A DNA stretch of 64,000 nucleotides, taken from assembly GCA_038380435.1 (NCBI GenBank), contig JAWZYU010000030.1, forward strand, positions 63,127,817 to 63,191,816, given 5' to 3'. Below, in pieces: positions 32,003 to 44,775 of this stretch; within the stretch, counting starts at the first letter, position 1; every line of letters begins with the position of its first letter. Source of the stretch: Ryuthela nishihirai. Lineage: Eukaryota; Arthropoda; Arachnida; Araneae; Heptathelidae. The notes beneath the pieces are model-generated. The model was given only the letters and a program-made list of their open reading frames with translations, was not told the origin of the DNA and did not search any database. Both the position numbers and the translations under genes were made by a program.

Positions 32003-32450
32003 TGGGGACTTATCCACTGGGGACTTATCCACTGGGGACTGAAGTGTGAAACATTCCAGGCGCTGTGTTGATTGCAGACAGATCAACGCAGGAAGTGACG
32101 AAAAGATACGGGAAGACAGAAAGATATACTCTCGCACCACACCCCATCAGAATGGATTAGTTTCAGAAAAGATTAGACTTACGTGGGACTGAGAGAGGCT
32201 GGATGGCTCAGTCACCAAATAGCAGCATCTGGGGTCGAGGCGGCAAGGACAATTGGGTCTTTTCTGCAGGCGAGACCAAGGCAGCACTCATCGCGAAGTG
32301 GTCAGGCACCATGAAGTGGACAATGCCAGTGAAGAATCGCCTTATCCAAGTGGACAATGCCAGTGAAGAATCGCCTTATCCAAGTGGACAATGCCAGTGA
32401 AGAATCGCCTTATCCAAGTGGACAATGCCAGTGAAGAATCGCCTTATCTA
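32003..32450. repeat. Two short tandem arrays (17 bp x about 3; 34 bp x4)
   Basis: ACTGGGGACTTATCC repeats near 32003-32040. AAGTGGACAATGCCAGTGAA + GAATCGCCTTATCC repeats four times at 32314-32449. Confidence 0.85.
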
Positions 32451-32790
32451 GGCGATAACAGCTCCCAATTGCAACGTTGTCAAGCGTTCTACGAGCTGTA
32501 AGGGGGAGGGGGGTTGGCATCGGGAAGCCCCATTTAATTGCAGAACTGTTTCCAGATGATTTGCAAAGATATGTAGGATGTTTTGCCTGCCGGCTATTAC
32601 GTTGATTGTCTGGGATTGTGCCCCATCGCCGACTGGGATGTAGCGATGTAGGGAAGGATGCTGTCTTTAGCGATGAGTCCCGATTCTGTGTGGATGCAGA
32701 TGATCACTTCATCTGCATATGGTGGCAATGAGAGCTCCGCTGTTTGCAAATCTCAGACCACACGAGCGCATATGGGAAGATGGCGTAGAT
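32450..32790 (+). pseudogene. Tc1-like transposase remnant
   Basis: One frame reads VFSDESRFCVDADDHFICIW around 32660-32725, matching the catalytic FSDESRF segment of Tc1-like DDE transposases. An eroded upstream part (ADWDV...GKDAVFSDE) is visible, and stops follow directly. Only a fragment of the family's roughly 340 residues remains, and no inverted repeats were seen. Confidence 0.65.
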
Positions 32791-33074
32791 TTTCCATTAC
32801 TAAAATAAAGTCCCGTCATATAGAGAGATCAAATAATTAATATTTTAATACTACCCTTAAGATCCATCATATAACGAATAAAAGATTTTAAATATTTTTA
32901 GAATAAAATTATTTTTAGAAAATGATTGAGCAATTAATTAGCTGAGCAAAGCTAAAGGATTAAGGATAAAAGCTCGATTAAAGGTTTCGACATCGAATAT
33001 ATCATCGATCATTGTTAAAAATATTGTTTATCTCTGAAACTAAAACTTCACTGTGGCATCATTATCCGATCTGT

Positions 33075-33361
33075 TCTTATGAACCAGTAGGGGACACCGA
33101 TGGGCTTGGAAAGGCCGCCGTCCGTCGGATGGAACGTTAAGCCGTGGCCCCGTGTGCGGGAGAGCCATACCCTGTGCACGTTAAAGAACACGCTGGATGG
33201 CCTTGACGGAAGGCTACCATCTGTCTCCTAACAGCTCTTCCAGTGGGTCCCCTCCCCCAACCTTCTCTGAGCCTTCGGGGTCCATGTGACCTGGCCATTT
33301 AGCCCATGGTGTGCAAAAAAGTGCCGCTCAGAGGTAAAACAACCCAACCCATCTTATGAAC
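33075..33361 (+). mobile_element. 5'-truncated SINE-A with 10-bp duplication, next to the last exon
   Basis: TCTTATGAAC at 33075-33084 and 33352-33361. The element starts at CAGTAGGGGACACCG and ends aaaacaacccaaccc. It sits about 100 bp from the last exon's acceptor. Confidence 0.9.
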
Positions 33362-33458
33362 AATAGTCTACTCTTACTAACTAGAACAGTCATGACGGAT
33401 TTCCACCCCGAGAAAAAAAATATTTTTTAAAAAAATTTCCTTCTTTTTTTTCCTCTAG

Positions 33459-33650
33459 GTTAAAGAAGACTGGAAATACGTCGCGATGGTCCTGGATCGT
33501 CTCTTCCTCTGGATCTTCTCCGTGGCCGTTCTCGTGGGCACGTGCGGCATCATCCTGCACGCGCCCACCCTCTACGACACGCGGAAGCCCATCGAGCTGC
33601 CCTTCGAGGTGGGCATGGCGGGGATGCAGCATCATCGGGGTCTCTTATAA
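33459..33650 (+). CDS. nAChRalpha: nAChR alpha subunit, last coding exon: TM4 and stop (192 bp)
   Basis: The acceptor is a long T-rich tract with TCCTCTAG ending at 33458. The exon reads [18 protein letters not shown] then TM4 to [14 protein letters not shown], and ends ...MQHHRGLL with TAA at 33648-33650. [17 protein letters not shown] is the conserved entry to TM4 of nAChR subunits. The tail after TM4 is about 30 residues, extracellular by family topology, and its last 15 are not similar to the insect sequences I know. The phase matches the donor at 30411. With the other three exons it completes the 436 visible residues. Confidence 0.93.
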   Translation, partial: VKEDWKYVAMVLDRLFLWIFSVAVLVGTCGIILHAPTLYDTRKPIELPFEVGMAGMQHHRGLL

Positions 33651-34712
33651 ACGATCCATCCCTCTCTTCATCTCTGGTCTCGTCGCGAGCCACAGCTATG
33701 CACTTCCGGTGACCACAACGAACCATTTCGGGATCTCTCTCAGTGCTTCAGTTGGCTGCAGAGTTCTTTCTGCCACGAGACTCGAGTGCACGTTCACGAG
33801 GGACTCTGCTCTTCTCTCGGCAGCTGGTTCACAAACGAAGGAGGCATTCTTCTCTCTAGGAAGATGGAGGCAAGGATAAGGAGTACAGTGGGGGAGGAGG
33901 AGTCTTCTCCTCTCCGTAATTTGCTCAGACAGACGTTTCTGCTTCTTCGATCTTTTGACGACGGTTGTGTTCTATGAGGATCACGGTCACCATCACCTTT
34001 GGAGTGAGGCTCTTTTTCTTTCCTCTTAACTCTGATGTCTCTTGAGGAAGAACGATTCAGCAAGAGACAGGTTGCCAAACACAGATCATGATGACGACGA
34101 CGATGACTACTCATGAAGCGATGAGCCATGATGGCCTGGATTTTTCTGCTTTCCCGATTTGGTGGCCAAACTACGATTAATGGTAGTGGCCACCTTTTTT
34201 TATACAGTTTCTTGCTCGGAAGGCGAAATGACTGAAAAAAAAATCCTTGTGAAGCTTAACACGGAACGTACTTCCGGTTCCTCTTTCGAGCTCTGTAATT
34301 ATTATTATTATAAGATGACTTCTACTGATCGCCGATTCCGGAGCACTTGGAATCAAAAACCAATATTCAGTTGTGTTATGATTGCCCGCTGACTTTGAGT
34401 ATCTGTGTGACCTGTCTCCACTCTTCTAAAGAGTCCCATTCTCCTTCTCCCCTCCCCCTCCCTCCCCCTTCACTTTTACACGATCCATTAGCATTTCCCG
34501 AATCCATCCAGACACTTGGAGAACACACTTCGACCATTGAACGAAACACGTGTGACGTTTTTTAACATCTCCATGACGATTCGGTTTGTCTCCACATCGT
34601 GAGATTTGTAGACCAAGAGACAGAATATCGGAGAAATATTCTCTGTCTTGTTTGTGAGCATCATTTGCACCAGATGGCGTCTCCTTGGCGATTCGAACTA
34701 AGAGAAATTAAA
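33651..34712 (+). other. Probable 3' untranslated region and downstream flank of the nAChR gene
   Basis: The sequence directly after the stop has fewer repeats and a higher GC content than the introns. ATTAAA at 34707-34712, followed by an A run, is a possible variant polyadenylation signal. No canonical AATAAA is close by. The 3' end is a guess; short open frames here have no recognisable product. Confidence 0.3.
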
Positions 34713-35002
34713 AAAAAAAATATAAAGAAGTAAAACTTTCAAACCTGTGATTTATTTTAAAAGTCCGCATTTTCTAATTCCAAATAATTGATTGCTTCTT
34801 GGAACGAAGCTTGGTGCAGCTGAATCATTTCATCGTAGATCTAAGATGAAAATTATGCGGGGATATTTTTTTTTAATTCTAGTTCTCTTAGAATGGTTGA
34901 TTGGAAGCTGTGGGGTTGAACAATAGAGGAAGTCTTGTGCGACTTCTCATTCAAAGTGTGGCGACTGAAACAATCACGATTATTAAAACCTCAGTTCCCT
35001 GT
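34713..35002. other. Downstream flank, nothing recognised
   Basis: AT-rich sequence between the presumed gene end and the 37-bp array. Confidence 0.5.
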
Positions 35003-35622
35003 CAGCTTAAACATCCCACGCTTCCACTTCGAACACCTTCAGCCTAAACATCCCACGCTTCCACTTCGAACACCTTCAGCCTAAACATCCCACGCTTCCA
35101 CTTCGAACACCTTCAGCCTAAACATCCCACGCTTCCACTTCGAACACCTTCAGCTTAAACATCCCACGCTTCCACTTCGAACACCTTCAGCCTAAACATC
35201 CCACGCTTCCACTTCGAACACCTTCAGCTTAAACATCCCACGCTTCCACTTCGAACACCTTCAGCTTAAACATCCCACGCTTCCACTTCGAACACCTTCA
35301 GCCTAAACATCCCACGCTTCCACTTCGAACACCTTCAGCTTAAACATCCCACGCTTTCACTTCGAACACCTTCAGCTTAAACATCCCACGCTTCCACTTC
35401 GAACACCTTCAGCTTAAACATCCCACGCTTCCACTTCGAACACCTTCAGCCTAAACATCCCACGCTTCCACTTCGAACACCTTCAGCTTAAACATCCCAC
35501 GCTTTCACTTCGAACACCTTCAGCTTAAACATCCCACGCTTCCACTTCGAACACCTTCAGCTTAAACATCCCACGCTTCCACTTCGAACACCTTCAGCTT
35601 AAACATCCCACGCTTCCACTTC
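35003..35622. repeat. 37-bp minisatellite, about 17 units
   Basis: The unit begins CAGCTTAAACATCCCACGCT and ends CTTCGAACACCTT. Variants are cagc(c/t)taaac and gctt(t/c)cac. The last unit is partial. Confidence 0.95.
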
Positions 35623-35969
35623 AGGGATGTGGATGGATTTCCCCCCCCCCCCCCATACATTTGGCTGTTACAAGAGAAAACTATCATGCAACGGACGAAC
35701 TCATCATAATGAGACTTTTATTTTTGCTTACATAATAATCGTTTTAAAATCACTTCCATTTCACACGGAACTGTTTCTTTGCAAGCTGTCGCCTATCTTA
35801 ATGCTATCGTGATTAATAGAGTATCTTACTAAAACTCTGAAATGGGTTGACATGAAAATTCACTTGTTTCACATAGACCAATAAGAAATTTAGTTACAGA
35901 CCTATTACTTCAATTACCACTCCAAAATCAAGGGCCATTATCTCTGCAAATGATGTCGGAAACCATTAA

Positions 35970-36090
35970 CCCATTTCTTCCCAGTTTTGCGTACACGCAA
36001 TACGTTACGTACACCCAAGTAACATTGCGTACATGCCAATGTTACTTACACCCAAGTGTTGCGTGTACGCAACACTTGGGAAGAAATGGG
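35970..36090. mobile_element. piggyBac-like MITE
   Basis: Flanked by TTAA on both sides (35966-35969; 36091-36094). The ends CCCATTTCTTCCCA and TGGGAAGAAATGGG are perfect inverted repeats beginning with CCC, as in piggyBac-type elements. Only 121 bp, with inner palindromes of cgtacacgcaa type and no coding capacity. Confidence 0.8.
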
Positions 36091-36392
36091 TTAAACATTG
36101 CTAAAATTCTGAGGAAAATCGTGTTTCAAGGATAATTATTTGGATTAGAAACATTATACTATATATGGTGTATAATATTTAAAAAAAATTTTACTATGGA
36201 ATTAGCAATCTTGAAGAATTATCAAGGGGATGCCACCGTTTGCGCATAAAACATTTTATGGTGTAATCAAATTGCAAAGCTGGGTTGATTTCATCCTCTT
36301 CTGTTACTAATCGCAACAACACCAAAAATCATGTGCTCTTAATAACGATATGAAATAAATGCTTTTCCTATTCCAAAGATTCAAAAAATATA

Positions 36393-36605
36393 CAGTCGCT
36401 CAAAAAAATATCCGAACACTATAGTTGGTTGCAGAATTCAGAAAAAACATCTGGCAACGATTTTTTCAGAAATTAGTGATCTGGCAACTTTAGTGTACGT
36501 GATACGAAGGTTGCCAGATCACTAATTTCTAAAAAAATCGTTGCCAGATATTTTTTCTGAATTCTGCAATCAACCATAGTGTTCGGATATTTTTTTGAGC
36601 GACTG
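36393..36605. mobile_element. Foldback MITE, simple form
   Basis: Between TA (36391-36392) and TA (36606-36607). The arms meet near tagtgtacgtgatacg. Confidence 0.88.
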
Positions 36606-36632
36606 TAAGGTGGTCATATTATTTTGATACTA

Positions 36633-36909
36633 GATCGTGTGGGCTCACTCACGGAAATATTGAGCGTGTGCAGTTACCGTTCACAGCAAACTGGAGCGTG
36701 TGCAGTAACTGCACACGCTCCAGTTTGCTGTGAACGGTAACTGGAGCGTGTACAGTTGCTGTACACGCTGCAGATATTTTTCCTGAATTATGTAATCACG
36801 TGACACGAAGGTTGCCAGATCACTAATTTCTAAAAAGAAATCGTTGACAGATATTTTTCCTGAATTCTGTAATCAACCCTAGTGTTCGGATACTTTTTTT
36901 GAGCGACTG
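36633..36909. mobile_element. Foldback MITE, composite form
   Basis: Only the right terminus (GAGCGACTG, then TA) is standard. The left starts with the inner module tagatcgtgtgggctcactc. It lies 27 bp from the preceding copy. Confidence 0.8.
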
Positions 36910-37229
36910 TACCGCTTGCTCATTCTTATTCGGCAGAAAAATTCTTTTATTTGTTCTTCCTTTTGCTAAGCAGACACCATTTTTACCATTCTTAAGCTTG
37001 CTTATTTTCTTAAGACCTCACTTATCCAGCACTGAGCATTTCATTCGCATAGAGAGCTGAGCTTGCCTCCATGATCATCTCTGAAATTCTTCGCATCACT
37101 GTTCACCCACATTTCACAAAGTTTGCTTTTCTTCTAATCCTCTTCCCCCAATTATACTTTCTTTCACTATAATCGATCCTTTTCGTTGCACAAGCTTCAC
37201 CGATTCTTACGCCAAAATCAGTCCTTCCC
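36910..37229. repeat. Decayed left flank of the 103-bp array
   Basis: Loose matches to array phrases (cattgcacaagcttcac, tttcactataatcgatcc) suggest old units. Confidence 0.45.
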
Positions 37230-40200
37230 ATTGCACAAGCCTTGCTCTTCATTTCCTTGCTCTTTCATCATAGCCAATCCCGTTGCAAAACCTTTGCTTT
37301 CAATTTCTCCATCATATGAACCAATGAGTCCTCTTGCATAAACCTTGCACTTCATTTCCTTGCTCTTTCATCATATCCAATCCCGTTGCAAAACCTTTGC
37401 TTTCAATTCCTCCATCATATGAACCAATGAGTCCTCTTGCATAAACCTTGCTCTTCGTTTCCTTGCTCTTTCATCATATCCAATCCCGTTGCAAAACCTT
37501 TGCTTTCAATTTCTCCATCATATGAACCAATGAGTCCTCTTGCATAAACCTTGCTCTTCATTTCCTTGCTCTTTCATCATAGCCAATCCCGTTGCGAAAC
37601 CTTTGCTTTCAATTCCTCCATCATATGAACCAATGAGTCCTCTTGCATAAACCTTGCTCTTCATTTCCTTGCTCTTTCATCATAGCCAATCCTGTTGCAA
37701 AACCTTTGCTTTCAATTCCTCCATCATATGAACCAATGAGTCCTCTTGCATAAACCTTGCTCTTCATTTCCTTGCTCTTTCATCATAGCCAATCCCGTTG
37801 CGAAACCTTTGCTTTCAATTCCTCCATCATATGAACCAATGAGTCCTCTTGCATAAACCTTGCTCTTCATTTCCTTGCTCTTTCATCATAGCCAATCCTG
37901 TTGCAAAACCTTTGCTTTCAATTCCTCCATCATATGAACCAATGAGTCCTCTTGCATAAACCTTGCTCTTCATTTCCTTGCTCTTTCATCATAGCCAATC
38001 CCGTTGCAAAACCTTTGCTTTCAATTCCTCCATCATATGAACCAATGAGTCCTCTTGCATAAACCTTGCTCTTCATTTCCTTTCTCTTTCATCATAGCCA
38101 ATCCCGTTGCAAAACCTTTGCTTTCAATTTCTCCATCTTATGAACCAATGAGTCCTCTTGCATAAACCTTGCTCTTCATTTCCTTGCTCTTTCATCATAG
38201 CCAATCCTGTTCCAAAACCTTTGCTTTCAATTCCTCCATCATATGAACCAATGAGTCCTCTTGCATAAACTTGCTCTTCATTTCCTTGCTCTTCATTTCC
38301 TTGCTCTTTCATCATAGCCAATCCCGTTGCAAAACCTTTGCTTTCAATTTCTCCATCATATGAACCAATGAGTCCTCTTGCATAAACCTTGCTCTTCATT
38401 TCCTTGCTCTTTCATCATAGCCAATCCTGTTGCAAAACCTTTGCTTTCAATTCCTCCATCATATGAACCAATGAGTCCTCTTGCATAAACCTTGCTCTTC
38501 ATTTCCTTGCTCTTTCATCATAGCCAATCCTGTTGCAAAACCTTTGCTTTCAATTCCTACATCATATGAACCAATGAGTCCTCTTGCATAAACTTGCTCT
38601 TCATTTCCTTGCTCTTTCATCATAGCCAATCCCGTTGCAAAACCTTTGCTTTCAATTTCTCCATCATATGAACCAATGAGTCCTCTTGCATAAACCTTGC
38701 ACTTCATTTCCTTGCTCTTTCATCATATCCAATCCCGTTGCAAAACCTTTGCTTTCAATTCCTCCATCATAAGAACCAATGAGTCCTCTTGCATAAACCT
38801 TGCTCTTCATTTCCTTGCTCTTTCATCATAGCCAATCCCGTTGCAAAACCTTTGCTTTCAATTTCTCCATCATATGAACCAATGAGTCCTCTTGCATAAA
38901 CCTTGCTCTTCGTTTCCTTGTTCTTTCATCATAGCCAATCCCGTTGCAAAACCTTTGCTTTCAATTTCTCCATCTTATGAACCAATGAGTCCTCTTGCAT
39001 AAACCTTGCTCTTCATTTCCTTGCTCTTTCAGCATAGCCAATCCCGTTGCAAAACCTTTGCTTTCAATTCCTCCATCATATGAACCAATGAGTCCTCTTG
39101 CATAAACCTTGCTCTTCATTTCCTTGCTCTTTCATCATAGCCAATCCCGTTGCAAAACCTTTGCTTTCAATTCCTCCATCATATGAACCAATGAGTCCTC
39201 TTGCATAAACCTTGCTCTTCATTTCCTTGCTCTTTCATCATAGCCAATCCCGTTGCAAAACCTTTGCTTTCAATTCCTCCATCATATGAACCAATGAGTC
39301 CTCTTGTATAAACCTTGCTCTTCATTTCCTTTCTCTTTCATCATAGCCAATCCCGTTGCAAAACCTTTGCTTTCAATTTCTCCATCATATGAACCAATGA
39401 GTCCTCTTGCATAAACTTTGCTCTTCATTTCCTTGCTCTTTCATCATAGCCAATCCCGTTGCAAAACCTTTGCTTTCAATTCCTCCATCATATGAACCAA
39501 TGAGTCCTCTTGCATAAACCTTGCTCTTCATTTCCTTGCTCTTTCATCATAGCCAATCCCGTTGCAAAACCTTTGCTTTCAATTCCTCCATCATATGAAC
39601 CAATGAGTCCTCTTGCATAAACCTTGCTCTTCATTTCCTTGCTCTTTCATCATAGCCAATCCCGTTGCAAAACCTTTGCTTTCAATTTCTCCATCTTATG
39701 AACCAATGAGTCCTCTTGCATAAACCTTGCTCTTCATTTCCTTGCTCTTTCATCATAGCCAATCCCGTTGCAAAACCTTTGCTTTCAATTCCTCCATCAT
39801 ATGAACCAATGAGTCCTCTTGCATAAACCTTGCTCTTCATTTCCTTGCTCTTTCATCATAGCCAATCCCGTTGCAAAACCTTTGCTTTCAATTCCTCCAT
39901 CATATGAACCAATGAGTCCTCTTGCATAAACCTTGCTCTTCATTTCCTTGCTCTTTCATCATAGCCAATCCCGTTGCAAAACCTTTGCTTTCAATTCCTC
40001 CATCATATGAACCAATGAGTCCTCTTGCATAAACCTTGCTCTTCATTTCCTTGCTCTTTCATCATAGCCAATCCCGTTGCAAAACCTTTGCTTTCAATTC
40101 CTCCATCATATGAACCAATGAGTCCTCTTGCATAAACCTTGCTCTTCATTTCCTTGCTCTTTCATCATAGCCAATCCCGTTGCAAAACCTTTGCTTTCAA

Positions 40201-40871
40201 TTCCTCCATCATATGAACCAATGAGTCCTCTTGCATAAACCTTGCTCTTCATTTCCTTGCTCTTTCATCATAGCCAATCCCGTTGCAAAACCTTTGCTTT
40301 CAATTCCTCCATCATATGAACCAATGAGTCCTCTTGCATAAACCTTGCTCTTCATTTCCTTGCTCTTTCATCATAGCCAATCCCGTTGCAAAACCTTTGC
40401 TTTCAATTCCTCCATCATATGAACCAATGAGTCCTCTTGCATAAACCTTGCTCTTCATTTCCTTGCTCTTTCATCATAGCCAATCCCGTTGCAAAACCTT
40501 TGCTTTCAATTCCTCCATCATATGAACCAATGAGTCCTCTTGCATAAACCTTGCACTTCATTTCCTTGCTCTTTCATCATAACCAATCCCGTTGCAAAAC
40601 CTTTGCTTTCAATTTCTCCATCATATGAACCAATGAGTCCTCTTGCATAAACCTTGCTCTTCATTTCCTTGCTCTTTCATCATAGCCAATCCCATTGCAA
40701 AACCTTTGCTTTCAATTTCTCCATCATATTAACCAATGAGTACTCTTGCATAAACCTTGCTCTTCATTTCCTTGCTCTTTCATCATAGCCAATCCCGTTG
40801 CAAAACCTTTGCTTTCAATTCCTCCATCATATGAACCAATGAGTCCTCTTGCATAAACCTTGCTCTTCATT
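37230..40871. repeat. 103-bp minisatellite, about 35 units
   Basis: The unit contains CATCATAGCCAATCCCGTTG, CAAAACCTTTGCTTTCAATT, CATCATATGAACCAATGAGT and CCTCTTGCATAAACCTTGCT. It is pyrimidine-biased on the plus strand. Some units are shortened by a base or carry an extra 19-bp cttcatttccttgctcttc. Open frames here (for example minus 38399-38124) are repeat read-throughs. Confidence 0.96.
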
Positions 40872-42455
40872 CCCCCCCCCCCCCCCCCCACTCGACCCTA
40901 TTAATAATTCCCGTTGCACACGAGCTCTATTTCGCATTTCCCTTTTTGCTCCGTGCTCAATCATTCCGGTTGCATAAGATTTGCTTTTCATTGTTTCATC
41001 CTTCTTTTCCCTCCTATTCATTTCTATCGAGCAGGATTTCCCTATTTTCCCTATTTTCCCTATTCCCCTCCCCCTCTTCGCCACCACTCAATCAGTGCCA
41101 CTGCCTAATATTCGCTTCCCATTTCTCCTCACAATTCAACTAATTCTACTTACAATCCAATTCAACTAACTATTCAAGTCATTTCACTCCACCAGGTTCA
41201 GCTACTTATTTCTAAATTCTCCCATCCTATTCCATTTGTACACTCTTCGCCATCTGAATCGCTAATATTCTGAAGATGTATTTTAAGATAATTTTTCACT
41301 CTCCTAAAAGCGTTTATCTCAGTTCTTAAGTCTTTCTCCTTTATTCTTCCATTTATCCTCTATCATCCATTCCCGCAATAGTTTTCTTATTATTTTCTCC
41401 CCATTGCATTTTGACCCCCCCCCCCACGTCCCTCTGCACAGACCATTTTCATTTACCCCTTTCTTTATCAGCTCAAATTCCTTCCCAAAAGAATTTTGAT
41501 TCGTTTCCAAAAAAGATCAACGTTTCCACTTCCTTAATTCTTCCCCTTATCCTTCGGACATAACTTTGGACATTGCCCAACGTCTGCCTTCCTGAATTTC
41601 CCTCGCTTTTTTTTCTCCTATTAAAGTTCCCTTCATTCACTTCCTTCTATTTCATTTGTTTTTCTCGTCAAAAACTGTTCCTAAGAAAAGCTTTTCAATT
41701 TCGAATTTCCTCTATCAAAGTTATCTTAAATTTTTCAGAAAGGAAATCACTGCTATTTCTTCTTTCCTGTCGCTTCTACGTCAGCGCCATTCACTCTGAT
41801 TAGAGCAAACCACTTAATTTTTGCCTTTTTTTTTCTATAAAAAAATCATCCTGTTCTAAAAAGTTTCACATTCATTCAATTCCATCTTTCCTACTAAAAT
41901 AATATTCACTATCTCAATTAATTCAGCAATAAACTTTCTTTCCTGCGCTAAGAGCATTCATCTTTCACAAATAATGCAAATATTCATTTCTTTTTTCCCT
42001 TTCTCTATCAGGAATATTCATTCTCCATAAGTTCTGTTAACATCCATTTTCTTCAGCAAAGCTATCTACACGAAAAATGTTAGCATTTATTTTCAGACCT
42101 TGTGCGCCAATATCATTCACTTCGAAAAAAGCGATCGTAACATTCATTTTCTGCTAATTACATCCACTTTCCACAAGAAATGCTGACATTTATATTTTTC
42201 GCATCAACGGCATTCACTCTGTCAATTCATTTTCTCCCCATTCTGCAACAACAACATTCACTCAACACGAACAATCCTAACAATAACGTTTTTTGCGAAA
42301 CAATATTCTTTCTGAAGAGAAGATACCAACATTCATTATCTGTTGATTGTGCACCATCATCTTTGCACTGCGCGAGCAACGTTAACATTCATTTTCTGCA
42401 AGCAAGCAATTCTAACATTCCTTTTCCGTTCCTTCTGCATCAGCAACATTTACTC
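40872..42455. repeat. Pyrimidine-rich decayed repeat region
   Basis: Starts with a run of 19 C, then diverged phrases such as ccgttgcacacgagctc and ccggttgcataagatttgc (old units of the 103-bp array). From about 41880 phrases of the type aacattcattttctgcaa appear, linked to the next array. No gene seen. Confidence 0.5.
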
Positions 42456-43045
42456 AACACAAGCACTGCTACCCTTTTTCGGCATAAGCAACATTTTCCA
42501 ACACAAGCATTGCTACCCTTTTTCGGCATAAGCAACATTTTCCAACACAAGCATTGCTACCCTTTTTCGGCATAAGCAACATTTTCCAACACAAGCATTG
42601 CTACCCTTTTTTCGGCATAAGCAATATTTTCCAACACAAGCATTGCTATCCTTTTCGGCATAAGCAACATTTCCCAACACAAGCATTGCTACCCTTTTCC
42701 GGCATAAGCAACATTTTCCAAGCATTGCTACCCTTTTCGGCATAAGCAACATTTTTCAACACAAGCACTGCTACCCTTTTTTCGACATAAGCAACATTTT
42801 TCAACACAAGCATTGCTACCCTTTTTCGGCATAAGCAACATTTTCCAAGCATTGCTACCCTTTTCGGCATAAGCAAAATTTTTCAACACAAACATTGCTA
42901 CCTTTTTTTTTTTCGGCATAAGCAGCATTTTCCAAGCATTGCTACCCTTTTCGGCATAAGCAACATTTACTCAACAGAAGCATTGCTACCCTTTTTCGGC
43001 ATAAGCAACATTTATTCAACAGAAGCATTGCTACCTTTTTTCGAC
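42456..43045. repeat. 45-bp minisatellite, about 13 units
   Basis: Units read CATTGCTACCCTTTTTCGGC then ATAAGCAACATTTTCCAACA, with a shorter form lacking acaca. T-run length varies from 4 to 10. Confidence 0.93.
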
Positions 43046-44446
43046 ATAAGATAATAAGATAATAATAAGATTCGACACCTAGATTAGCATCAGCAACACT
43101 CGCACAGAACGGGCAGCGCTAACGTTATTTTTTTTACCAATTGTGCACCAGCAGCATTCATCTGCACAAGCAGTTCTCACAAAACGTGGATTCATGCTGC
43201 GCAAGCAGTGCACCCATATTGCACGTGCAGATTTCTCTCTGCGCAAACAAGGCTAACCTTAATTTTTCGATGCCAATAGCATTTGCTTAACACAAGCAAT
43301 GCTAACACTTATTTTGCGCAGCATCAACGCTCACTGAACATATGCTTTGCTAGCATTCGTTACCTACCCTTTTCTGCACAAGCAACTCATTCTTTGCGAC
43401 GGCGACGGTATTCCTTCTACACAACCAATTCTAGCATTCCTTTTCTCCCATTATGTACCAGCAATTTTCAGTCTAAAGTAATGCTAATATTAATTCCCTC
43501 TGCATTGTGCAGAAGCAACGCTGATATTCATTTTCTGCATCATCATCATTTACTCTTCGTAAGCAATTCTGACATTCATTTTCAACCATTTTCTTACAAT
43601 GGCATTGCTCTCCACAAACAAGGTTAACTTTTTCTTTTATTCAGAAAAGCATTCACTCTGTATGAAGGATCAAAAAGATTTCTTTCGTGTCGAGGGGGGG
43701 GGGGGACTTCACATCAATCAATAATAAATTGGAGCGTGGGTTCGAATCCCACTCATCGACGAATCATTTTCTCCACAAAATTATTCCATCTTTACATTAA
43801 TTTCTCTGCCTAATTATGAACTACATCGCAAAACATTAACTTTGCAACGTCATATTCCCTCTGCAAAAAACAATAACATTCATTTTTAGCCATTTTGCAT
43901 CAGTGGTTGCATAAACATTCATTTCCCATGCCAAAATGCTGCAGCTGTGTACCAACAATGCTAACATTCATTTATCTGTCTTTGTATACAAACACCGTTT
44001 GGCCCTTTCTCTACATCAAAGCTATTTTTTCTTCACAGACAATGCTAACAATCGTTTTTTTTTTTCCTTTGTACATAAACACCCTTTAGCCCTTTCTATA
44101 CAGGAAAAAAATGATATTTTTTCTGCACAAACAATTCTAACAATCATCTTCGGCACCAAAAAATATCAATTAGTACTAACAATGCCAAAGCTCATTTCTT
44201 ACTCATTGCTCACCAGCACCATTTTATTCAATGCTACTATTATTTTTCTTCACATTCTGCATTAATAAAGAAAATTCGTTTTCCACACCAGCAATATTCA
44301 CACTTCACAAACAATGCTATAATTCCCCTCCAGCCATTTTTTTTTCTCACCAACAGCACTTACGCTGCACAAACCTAAAATTCCTTTCCACCACGAAGAG
44401 AATTCCTTCCGTAAGCAATTCCAACATTCATTTTCTACCCATCCGG
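43046..44446. repeat. Decayed repeat region related to the 45-bp array
   Basis: Phrases of the type gc(a)aacattcattttctgcac.agcaatgctaac recur with heavy drift. An isolated TpsiC-arm-like phrase (GGGTTCGAATCCCACTC, about 43739) has no tRNA 5' part beside it. Confidence 0.55.
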
Positions 44447-44448
44447 TA

Positions 44449-44775
44449 CAATCGCTCAAAAAAGTATCCGAACACTATGGTTGATTACAGAATTCAGAAA
44501 AAATATCTGGCAACGATTTTTGTTTTTAGAAATTAGTGATCTGGCAACCTTCGTGTCACGTGACACGAAGGTTGCCAGATCACTAATTTCTAAAAACCTA
44601 AATTCTAAAAACTAAATCTCCAATTCACAGCAAACTGGAGCGTGTACAGTAACTGCACACGCTCCAGTTTGCTGTGAACGGTAACTGGAGCGTGTACAGT
44701 TGCTGTACACGCTCCAGATATTTTTCCTGAATTCTGTAATCAACCATAGTGTTCGGATACTTTTTTGATCGACTG
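44449..44775. mobile_element. Foldback MITE, composite form
   Basis: Between TA (44447-44448) and TA (44776-44777). Outer arms are standard. A short aacctaaattctaaaaacta stretch breaks symmetry inside, followed by the GGAGCGTGTACAG modules. Confidence 0.85.

Larger units (their letters stand above)
30412..33458 (+). other. nAChR intron before the last coding exon
   Basis: A 3047-bp intron from GTGCGT to CTCTAG. It holds a 535-bp foldback MITE, two 5'-truncated SINE-A copies, short 17-bp and 34-bp tandem arrays and a Tc1-like transposase remnant. Confidence 0.85.

Noticed and set aside
43735..43765. Orphan TpsiC-arm phrase resembling a tRNA 3' half
   Set aside because: No matching 5' half, D arm or anticodon arm upstream; likely chance or a decayed SINE trace.
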